Source: Sphingomonas hankookensis (lineage in GTDB: Bacteria > Pseudomonadota > Alphaproteobacteria > Sphingomonadales > Sphingomonadaceae). From it: DNA of 64,000 nucleotides. The notes beneath the pieces were generated by a model, which saw nothing but the letters and a program-made list of their open reading frames with translations, searched no databases and was not told the DNA's origin. The stretch lies in the NCBI RefSeq assembly GCF_028551275.1, contig NZ_CP117025.1, forward strand, positions 2,844,001 to 2,908,000. The letters are read 5' to 3'. This document shows, piece by piece, positions 57,942-64,000 of this stretch; positions within the stretch are counted from its first letter, which is position 1; every line of letters starts with the position of its first letter. The position numbers were made by a program, and so were the translations under genes.

Positions 57942-59322
57942 CCGCCACCGTCATGCCATCGACCCGGATCGTCGGCACATTGACACCCTGCCGATGCTCC
58001 AGATCACCCGCCGCACGCATCGACAGCAGCATCGGGCGCAGATTGCCGGCGATGGTGATGCCCGACACCGGCCGCGTGATCTCACCCTTTTCGATCAGGA
58101 AGCCCGACGCCCCGCGGCTGTAATCGCCGGTGACGCCGTTCACCCCCTGCCCGATCAATTCGGTCAGCAGGACGCCGCGCTCGACATCCTCGATCAACGC
58201 CGCGACGCTGCCGCTGCCCCCGGCCAGATGGACGTTGCCCGTCGTCACACCCGGCGGACCGCTCAAGCCCCGCGAGGCATGGCCGGTCGGCTCCAGCCCC
58301 AGCTGCCGCGCCGACGCGCTGTCGAGCAGCCAGGTCTGAAGCACGCCCCGCTCGACCAGCGCCATCGGCGATACCGCCAGCCCCTCGCCATCGAACGGCC
58401 GTGCGCGCAGTCCATGCGGACGGTGCGGATCGTCGATGATCGACAGCCCCTCGGGCAGGATCGCATGGCCGAGATGTTCGCGCAGGAAGCTGGTCCCGCG
58501 CGCGATCGACGGGCCAGAAATAGCGCCCAGCACATGGCCGATCAGGCTGCCGCCGACGCGCGGGTCGAACACGACCGGCATCGCCCCGCCATCAATCTTC
58601 ACCGGGTTCAGCCGCGCGACGGCGCGCTCGCCGGCGCGACGGCCGACCGTCTCCGGCGACTCCAGCATCGTGCGGTGCCGCGCCGAATGATGGGCATGGT
58701 CGCGCTGCATGGCGGCACCCTCGCCCGCCAGCACGCTCGCCGAAATGCCGTGGCTGGTGACGGCATAGCCCTGCGCAAAGCCATGGCTGGTCGCCAGCGC
58801 GACGATCGCGCGGTTATAGCCGGCCGATCCGCCCTCGGAATTGCTCACCCCCGCGACCGAACGCGCCGCATCCTCCACCGCCAGCGCCGCCTCGCGCAGC
58901 ACCTGCGGCGGCACCTCGCCACCATCGTCCAGATCGAGCAGCGGCGGCGCGCCGTGCAGCAGCCGTTCGGCCGGCGCGAGGCCCGCCCAACGATCCTCCG
59001 GCGCCGCACGCGCCATCGCCACCACCCGCTCGGCAAGGGCCGCGAGGCCGGTCTCGGACAGGTCCGACGTAGAAACGCTGGCCGACCGCTGCCCGACGAA
59101 CACGCGCAGCCCCAGCTCCGCACCCTCCGACCGGCCGACATCCTCCAACTGCCCCAGCCGGACCGACACCGACAGCGCGGTATCGGCGACGAGGATCGCG
59201 TCGGCGGCATCGGCGCCATGGGCACGGGCGCGGGCGATGGCGGATTGGGCGCGGTCGGCGGCGGTCTGGGGATCGAGCATGGGAGCCAGATGGGAAGCCG
59301 CTCCCCTCACGGCAACGCTCAT
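57934..59322 (-). CDS. pmbA: TldD/PmbA-family metalloprotease subunit (PmbA/TldE)
   Basis: 462 residues if started at ATG 59322, which overlaps the ubiA stop by ATGA and follows ggcagg; an internal ATG at 59280 gives 448 residues, closer to the family length, so the start is uncertain. Features: LGLRVFVGQRSASVSTSDL, VFDPRVGGSLIGHVLGA, TGDYSRGASGFLIEKGEI and ITIAGNLRPMLLSM. PmbA works with TldD, whose HEXXH active site is not in this subunit, in peptide trimming (microcin B17, CcdA). Confidence 0.9.
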   Translation of the reverse strand: MSVAVRGAASHLAPMLDPQTAADRAQSAIARARAHGADAADAILVADTALSVSVRLGQLEDVGRSEGAELGLRVFVGQRSASVSTSDLSETGLAALAERVVAMARAAPEDRWAGLAPAERLLHGAPPLLDLDDGGEVPPQVLREAALAVEDAARSVAGVSNSEGGSAGYNRAIVALATSHGFAQGYAVTSHGISASVLAGEGAAMQRDHAHHSARHRTMLESPETVGRRAGERAVARLNPVKIDGGAMPVVFDPRVGGSLIGHVLGAISGPSIARGTSFLREHLGHAILPEGLSIIDDPHRPHGLRARPFDGEGLAVSPMALVERGVLQTWLLDSASARQLGLEPTGHASRGLSGPPGVTTGNVHLAGGSGSVAALIEDVERGVLLTELIGQGVNGVTGDYSRGASGFLIEKGEITRPVSGITIAGNLRPMLLSMRAAGDLEHRQGVNVPTIRVDGMTVAGG

Positions 59323-60239
59323 GCCGCCTGCCCCACGGTCAACAGGCCGAGGAACAGCAGCAGTCCGGCATCGCGGTTCGACCGGAACCGGCGCAGCGTG
59401 TTCGCCCCGTCGTCGGGCCGGAGCGTCGCGACCTGCCACAACAGATGCAGCGCGGCGGGCAGCAGCGCAACCAGCGCCAGCGGCGTCGGGAACACCCGCC
59501 ACACCGCCCCCGCCCAGCAGGCAATGGCGACGACATAGAGCAGCCCGACGCCCGGCCGCACCCGCGCGCCCATCGCCCGCGCCGACGACCGGACCCCGAC
59601 CATCGCGTCATCCTCGATATCCTGGCAGGCATAGATGGTGTCATAGCCGATGACCCACGCGATCGCCCCGGCATAGAGGAACAGCAGCGGCGTCCAGTCC
59701 GCCACCGCCATCTGCGCCCACGCGACCGGCGCGGCCCAGCTGAACACCATGCCCAGCCACGCCTGCGGCCACCAGGTGATCCGCTTCATGAAGGGGTAGG
59801 CGGCGACCAGCACCAGACTGCCGAGCGCCACGATCGCGGCGGTGAAGTTCAGTTGCAGCAGGACGACGAAGCCGATCAGGCTGAGGAACACCAGCCACAC
59901 CCAAGCCGCCTTCAGCGACACCGCCCCGCTCGCCAGCGGCCGATTGGCGGTCCGTGCCACCTGCCGGTCGAGATCGCGGTCGACGATATCGTTATAGACG
60001 CACCCCGCCCCGCGCATCGCGATGCTGCCGAGCAGGAACCATAGCAGCATGTCCCATCGCTCGACCGCGCGACCCGACAGCGCGATCGCCCACGCGCCGG
60101 GCCAATAGAGCAGCCACCATCCGATCGGCCGGTCGAACCGCGCCAGCAAGGCAAAGGGTCGCGCCGCGGCGGGCAGGACGGCGATCAGCCCGCGATGTTC
60201 GGTATCGGCGACTTGGGTGGCAGGAGCAGGGGACGACAT
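59319..60239 (-). CDS. ubiA: 4-hydroxybenzoate polyprenyltransferase UbiA
   Basis: 306 residues with about eight membrane segments. The two Asp-rich motifs are CVYNDIVDRDLDRQVART and YACQDIEDDAMVGVRSSA. It attaches the polyprenyl tail to 4-hydroxybenzoate in ubiquinone synthesis at the inner membrane. It is the first gene of the ubiA-pmbA-phosphatase unit. Confidence 0.93.
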   Translation of the reverse strand: MSSPAPATQVADTEHRGLIAVLPAAARPFALLARFDRPIGWWLLYWPGAWAIALSGRAVERWDMLLWFLLGSIAMRGAGCVYNDIVDRDLDRQVARTANRPLASGAVSLKAAWVWLVFLSLIGFVVLLQLNFTAAIVALGSLVLVAAYPFMKRITWWPQAWLGMVFSWAAPVAWAQMAVADWTPLLFLYAGAIAWVIGYDTIYACQDIEDDAMVGVRSSARAMGARVRPGVGLLYVVAIACWAGAVWRVFPTPLALVALLPAALHLLWQVATLRPDDGANTLRRFRSNRDAGLLLFLGLLTVGQAA

Positions 60240-60284
60240 GCCGCCCCTGCTGCCACGGACCGGCCGGCTTGCACAGGGCGAACG

Positions 60285-60491
60285 TCAACGCTTGGCCGCC
60301 GCCTTGGCCTGCCTGCCATAATGATGATGCGCCGCGATGCAGCCGGCGACCGCGCCCAGCTTGCCATGCCCCTTGCCGACCATGTGTCCGGCAACGCCAC
60401 CCACGACCGCGCCACGGATGCACCCCTTGGCGAAGGCCGGCTGGCCTGCGATCAACGCGACCGGCAGGGCGAACAGAGCAACGAACCGCAT
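60285..60491 (-). CDS. Small exported glycine-rich protein
   Basis: 68 residues: a signal peptide (MRFVALFALPVALIAGQPAFA|KG) then a Gly/His-rich 46-residue mature part (GAVVGGVAGHMVGKGHGKLG). The glycine-zipper-like pattern suggests association with membranes or with itself. No function is recognised. It is 45 bases before ubiA on the same strand. Confidence 0.7.
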   Translation of the reverse strand: MRFVALFALPVALIAGQPAFAKGCIRGAVVGGVAGHMVGKGHGKLGAVAGCIAAHHHYGRQAKAAAKR

Positions 60492-60589
60492 GTCCCGTCT
60501 CCTTCTATCGAGACGGTATCTACGGCCCGACCCAAGCCTGGGTTGCGTTAAACTTTCGTCATGTCGCCGGGCCCGCTACGGGAGGAGCC

Positions 60590-60865
60590 ATGGACCTCGA
60601 CCAGCTGCTTCACCATTATTTCGGCACCGCCGATCCCGACACGCTGATCGCTGCCGAACAGGACGCCGCCCGCGAGCGGATGAGCATCGATTTCGGCGTC
60701 GAACGCGATCCCTCGCGCCGGTTCGCCTTGTGGACGCTGATGGACGCCTTCGGCTTCGCCCCGCCGCCGGCGCAAGCGTTCGAGAAGGCGCCAGAACTGC
60801 GTGCGGCGGCCGAGCGCTATCTCGACGCCGCCTGGCGGGTCGAGCGCGACGGGACGCCCGACTGA
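60590..60865 (+). CDS. Hypothetical small protein upstream of the SMR exporter
   Basis: 91 residues from ATG at 60590, with a strong gggaggag ribosome site. It is helical and acidic (MDLDQLLHHYFGTADPDTLI...), with no membrane segment. Its TGA shares a TGATG junction with the exporter gene, so the two are co-translated. Family not recognised. Confidence 0.75.
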   Translation: MDLDQLLHHYFGTADPDTLIAAEQDAARERMSIDFGVERDPSRRFALWTLMDAFGFAPPPAQAFEKAPELRAAAERYLDAAWRVERDGTPD

Positions 60866-61179
60866 TGCCATGGGTGCTGCTGACCATCGCCGGCCTGCTG
60901 GAGATCGTCTGGGCCTATTATATGAAGCTGTCCGACGGCTTCTCGAAACCCTGGCCGACGCTTGCGACCTTCGTCGCGATGTTCGCCAGCTTCGGCCTGT
61001 TGTCGCTGGCGATGAAGCAGCTGCCGCTCGGCACCAGCTATATGGTCTGGACCGGCATCGGCGCCCTGGGCGCCTTCGTGGTCGGCATCGTGATCCTCGG
61101 CGAAGCGGTCACCCCGCTGCGCTTGGTCGCGGCGGCGATGCTGCTCGGCGGGCTGGTGCTGATGAAGCTCGCGTCCTGA
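60865..61179 (+). CDS. Small multidrug resistance family transporter, Gdx/SugE type (guanidinium exporter)
   Basis: 104 residues, four membrane helices, with the essential Glu13 in GLLEIVWAYYMK and the Gdx-like motif GTSYMVWTGIGALG. SugE-type members export guanidinium in exchange for protons. Start ATG at 60865 by the TGATG junction. No guanidine riboswitch was recognised upstream of the pair. Confidence 0.9.
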   Translation: MPWVLLTIAGLLEIVWAYYMKLSDGFSKPWPTLATFVAMFASFGLLSLAMKQLPLGTSYMVWTGIGALGAFVVGIVILGEAVTPLRLVAAAMLLGGLVLMKLAS

Positions 61180-61186
61180 CCGCCCC

Positions 61187-61266
61187 CGTATCCCCGCGCA
61201 GGCGGGGATCCAGGGTAACGGAGCGGGACGTCTGTGGCTCTGGATCCCCGCCTGCGCGGGGATACG
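61187..61266. repeat. Dispersed inverted repeat, family 2
   Basis: cgtatccccgcgcaggcggg and its inverse flank about 35 bases, starting eight bases after the exporter stop. Confidence 0.82.
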
Positions 61267-61308
61267 GACGTTTGAACCCGAACCCGATCATCTCTAACCC
61301 CCGTCTCC

Positions 61309-62052
61309 ATGCCCGCTACCCCCGCCTGGCCGCCCGATTCGTCGCCCCGCCTGTTCGTTGAACAGCCCCTCGCAGAAAGCGCCCGCATCCGCCTCGACGG
61401 GGCACAGGCACATTATCTGCTGTCGGTGATGCGCCTGAAGGACGGCGACGTCGTCCGCCTGTTCGACGACACGGCCGGCGAATGGCTTGCCCGCGCCACG
61501 GAGGTGCGCAAGCGCGACCTGATCCTCGCCGTCGAGCACCAGATGCGCCCGCGCGAAATCGTCCCCGACCTGTGGCTGTGCATTGCGCCTACCAAGAAGG
61601 GCCGCATCGACTGGGTGATCGAAAAGGCGTGCGAGCTGGGCGTCGACCGGATCGTGCCGGTGCTCACCCGGCGGACGGTGGTCGACCGCCTCAACCTCGA
61701 CCGCCTGCGCGCCCATGCCATCGAAGCGGCCGAGCAATGCGGCCGCACGGCGCTCCCCGCCTTGCTCGAACCGGTGAAGCTGCCCGCGCTGCTACGCGAC
61801 TGGCCGGCCGAGCGCGCGCTGTTCTTCGCCGACGAGACCGGCGGCGTCCCCGCCTTCGACGCGATGCGCGCCCGCCCCGGCCCGGCAGCGATCCTGATCG
61901 GCCCGGAAGGCGGCTTCGACCCGGAGGAGCGCGAACAGGTCCGCGCCCATCCCCAGGCCATCGGCATGGCGCTCGGCCCGCGCATCCTGCGCGCCGAAAC
62001 CGCGGCGGCGGCGGCGACCGCGTTGTGGATGGCTGCGGCCGGCGACTGGTAG
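61309..62052 (+). CDS. rsmE: 16S rRNA (uracil-1498-N3)-methyltransferase RsmE
   Basis: 247 residues from ATG at 61309. N-terminal PUA-like region (AHYLLSVMRLKDGDVVRLFD) and SPOUT knot domain (IDWVIEKACELGVDRIVPV, ILIGPEGGFDPEER, GPRILRAETAAAAA). It methylates U1498 in the 30S decoding region. Confidence 0.94.
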   Translation: MPATPAWPPDSSPRLFVEQPLAESARIRLDGAQAHYLLSVMRLKDGDVVRLFDDTAGEWLARATEVRKRDLILAVEHQMRPREIVPDLWLCIAPTKKGRIDWVIEKACELGVDRIVPVLTRRTVVDRLNLDRLRAHAIEAAEQCGRTALPALLEPVKLPALLRDWPAERALFFADETGGVPAFDAMRARPGPAAILIGPEGGFDPEEREQVRAHPQAIGMALGPRILRAETAAAAATALWMAAAGDW

Positions 62053-62119
62053 CCGGGCTTTGCCTGTATCAATGACAGCCCCCTAGCGCGGCCCGTCCGT
62101 GCGGCGTATGGGCGCGATC

Positions 62120-63493
62120 ATGAGCACGAAGACCGTTTCGGACAGCAACGCAGCGGTCATCGAGGACCGCTCGCAACTGATCGCCTATTTCGCCGGGGGC
62201 GAGAAGCCCGCCGAACGCTGGCGCATCGGCACCGAACATGAGAAGTTCGTCTATCGCACCAGCGACCATGCCGCCCCGTCCTATGACGAACCCGGCGGCA
62301 TCCGCGACCTGCTCGCCGGCCTCGAACGCTTCGGCTGGCGCCCGGTCGAAGAGGGCGGCAAGGTCATCGCGCTGACCGGCAAGGACGGATCGGTCAGCCT
62401 CGAACCCGCCGGTCAGTTCGAACTGTCGGGCGCGCCGCTCGAAAACCTGCACCAGACCTGCGCCGAAACCGGCCGCCATCTCGATCAGGTCAAGGCGGTC
62501 GGCGACGAACTCGGCCTCGGCTTCCTCGGGCTGGGCATGTGGCCCGACAAGCGCCGCGACGAACTGCCGATCATGCCCAAGGGCCGCTACGGCATCATGC
62601 TCAACCACATGCCGCGCGTCGGCAGCATGGGTCTCGACATGATGCTGCGCACCTGCACGATCCAGGTGAACCTCGACTATGCGAGCGAGGCGGACATGGT
62701 GCAGAAATTCCGCGTCGGCCTCGCGCTGCAGCCGCTCGCGACCGCGCTGTTCGCCAATTCGCCCTTCACCGACGGCCTGCCCAACGGCCAGCTTTCCTAT
62801 CGCTCGCACATCTGGTCCGACACCGATCCCGCGCGCACCGGCATGCTGCCCTTCGTATTCGAGGACGGCTTCGGCTACGAACGCTATGCCGACTACGCCC
62901 TCGATGTCCCGATGTACTTCGTCTATCGCGACGGCCGCTATATCGACGCCGCCGGCCTGTCGTTCCGCGACTTCCTGAAGGGTGAGCTGTCGGTCCTGCC
63001 GGGCGAAAAGCCGACGATGGAGGATTGGGCCGACCATCTCTCCACCGCTTTCCCCGAAGTGCGCCTCAAGACCTTCCTCGAAATGCGTGGTGCCGATGGG
63101 GGGCCGTGGGGCCGCATCTGCGCCCTCCCCGCCCTGTGGGTCGGGTTACTCTACGACCAGGGCGCACTCGACGCCGCATGGGATCTGGTGAAGGGCTGGT
63201 CGATCGAGGACCGCCAGCGCCTCCGCGACACGGTCCCTGCGCTCGGCCTCGACGCCCCGCTGCCCGGCGGCGGCACCCTGCGCGATGTCGCGGGTGACGT
63301 TCTCGACATCGCCAGCCGGGGCCTCAGCGCCCGCCGCCGCCTCAGCGCCTCGGGCGACGACGAAAGCGGCTTCCTCGAACCGCTGCGCGAAGTCGTCCGT
63401 TCGGGCAAGGTCCCGGCGCAGGTCCTGCTCGACAAGTTCGCCGGCGAATGGGGTGGCGACCTGTCGAAGGTGTACGGCGAATATAGTTTCTAA
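62120..63493 (+). CDS. gshA: Glutamate-cysteine ligase, plant/alphaproteobacterial type
   Basis: 457 residues from ATG at 62120; an ATG at 62108 is also possible. It makes gamma-glutamylcysteine, the first step to glutathione. GCS2-family features: WRIGTEHEKFVY, VSLEPAGQFELSG, PKGRYGIMLNHMPRVGSMG and MMLRTCTIQVNLDY. The length matches the alphaproteobacterial family, unlike the E. coli type. gshB is not in the window. Confidence 0.94.
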   Translation: MSTKTVSDSNAAVIEDRSQLIAYFAGGEKPAERWRIGTEHEKFVYRTSDHAAPSYDEPGGIRDLLAGLERFGWRPVEEGGKVIALTGKDGSVSLEPAGQFELSGAPLENLHQTCAETGRHLDQVKAVGDELGLGFLGLGMWPDKRRDELPIMPKGRYGIMLNHMPRVGSMGLDMMLRTCTIQVNLDYASEADMVQKFRVGLALQPLATALFANSPFTDGLPNGQLSYRSHIWSDTDPARTGMLPFVFEDGFGYERYADYALDVPMYFVYRDGRYIDAAGLSFRDFLKGELSVLPGEKPTMEDWADHLSTAFPEVRLKTFLEMRGADGGPWGRICALPALWVGLLYDQGALDAAWDLVKGWSIEDRQRLRDTVPALGLDAPLPGGGTLRDVAGDVLDIASRGLSARRRLSASGDDESGFLEPLREVVRSGKVPAQVLLDKFAGEWGGDLSKVYGEYSF

Positions 63494-63499
63494 GCAGAT

Positions 63500-63634
63500 C
63501 CTCCCCGCTTCGCGGGGAGGGGGGACCGTCCGCGCAGCGGATGGTGGATGGGCGACGCCGCAAACGCTCCGCCCGTGGCTAAGTCCCTCGACCATGCTGC
63601 GCATGGTCCCCCTCCCCGCGGGGCGGGGAGGAGC
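63500..63634. repeat. Dispersed inverted repeat of the ctccccg-cggggag type
   Basis: ctccccgcttcgcggggagg at 63501-63520 and an inverse-type ccccctccccgcggggcggg near 63610-63629 enclose smaller palindromes. The right half overlaps the 3' coding end of the ICMT-family gene. Confidence 0.75.
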
Positions 63635-64000
63635 TGAACAGCCGTGTCACCAACCCCCGCCGAACCATCCAGTCGCTATACGCCCGGTACACCGGGTCAG
63701 CGCCCAGATGCCATTCCTCGGTCTTCGCCCGCCAGTAATAGACCCCGCTGACGACGGCCAGGATCGCGGTACTCCGCGCCGCCGATGTCCAGCTGTCCGC
63801 GGTGGTCAGCACCGGAATCGTCGAAATCCACCAGAACAGGTTCTTCGACAGATAGGCCGGGTGCCGGCTGAACGCATAGGGTCCATGCGTCAGGATGCCG
63901 CGATGCGTCAGGTTCGAAAACCGCAACCCGAACGCCATCGTCGCCCACGCATAGATCGCGGTCAGCCCTACCAGCACCGCGCCCACGATCCACAACAGCA
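63579..64000 (-). CDS. Isoprenylcysteine carboxyl methyltransferase (ICMT)-family membrane protein, 5' end missing
   Basis: The frame stays open to the window edge, so the N-terminus is cut off. The C-terminal catalytic part of an ICMT/phospholipid methyltransferase-type protein is present: GILTHGPYAFSRHPAYLSKN (SAM-binding RHP motif) and AKTEEWHLGADPVYRAY with membrane segments between. The last 18 or so residues (SSPPRGEGDHAQHGRGT) are encoded by the dispersed repeat, so the original stop was probably displaced. The substrate is unknown. Confidence 0.82.
   Translation of the reverse strand, partial: LLWIVGAVLVGLTAIYAWATMAFGLRFSNLTHRGILTHGPYAFSRHPAYLSKNLFWWISTIPVLTTADSWTSAARSTAILAVVSGVYYWRAKTEEWHLGADPVYRAYSDWMVRRGLVTRLFSSSPPRGEGDHAQHGRGT

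Overview
The window is a 64 kb piece of ordinary-looking, GC-rich chromosome, most consistent with a Sphingomonas-like alphaproteobacterium (Sphingomonadaceae). This is inferred from two very large TonB-dependent receptors side by side, a CC0125/CC1285-type lipoprotein, a DivL-type pseudokinase with Tyr at the phosphoacceptor site, AddAB instead of RecBCD, a plant-type glutamate-cysteine ligase, Lrp-type regulators beside putA and alr-dadA, and dispersed palindromic repeats in many intergenic gaps. I see no prophage, integrase, insertion sequence with a transposase, CRISPR array or rRNA operon. One tRNA gene (Asn, GUU) is present.

Layout. 1-984: 3' end of a GH68 fructan/sucrose enzyme, converging on putA (974-4072), whose likely regulator is a divergent Lrp-family gene (4264-4716). 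4724-6694: an uncharacterised two-gene unit and a degenerate RBBP9-like hydrolase. 6883-9810: Lrp-type regulator divergent from alr-dadA (alanine racemisation and oxidation). 9930-13759: an EAL protein with degenerate GGDEF, then moaA-nadK. 13828-20444: tRNA-Asn, small membrane and lipoprotein genes, secA, a TonB_C protein, argJ. 20746-31992, minus strand: a dense cluster transcribed divL-tsaE-amgK-murU-addB-addA-trxA, most genes overlapping; it joins cell-cycle signalling, t6A tRNA modification, peptidoglycan recycling and recombinational repair. In this sequence addA is broken by an apparent one-base deletion in a G5 run. 32131-38431: two TonB-dependent receptors. 38609-41840: ahcY, yqgE, a peroxiredoxin and a helical membrane protein. 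41914-49444: AMP nucleosidase, a Wzx-like flippase, DUF305 lipoprotein, a ClpP-fold secreted protein, a 192-bp MITE-like element and polA. 49612-55704: chrA, a TlpA-like thioredoxin, typA, and telA with an XpaC-like partner. 56262-64000: tonB, a ubiA-pmbA-inositol-phosphatase-like operon, a Gdx/SugE exporter, rsmE, gshA and a truncated ICMT-family methyltransferase.

No clear new defence or biosynthetic system was found. The most interesting points are the DivL-type pseudokinase heading the overlapping cluster, the addA frameshift, three proteins that keep a fold but lose catalytic residues (DivL, RBBP9-like, GGTEF), paired dyads upstream of the two receptors, a SahR-like palindrome before ahcY, and a MITE-like element whose terminal repeat supplies the polA stop codon. 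All family assignments were made by reading motifs; no database search was run.
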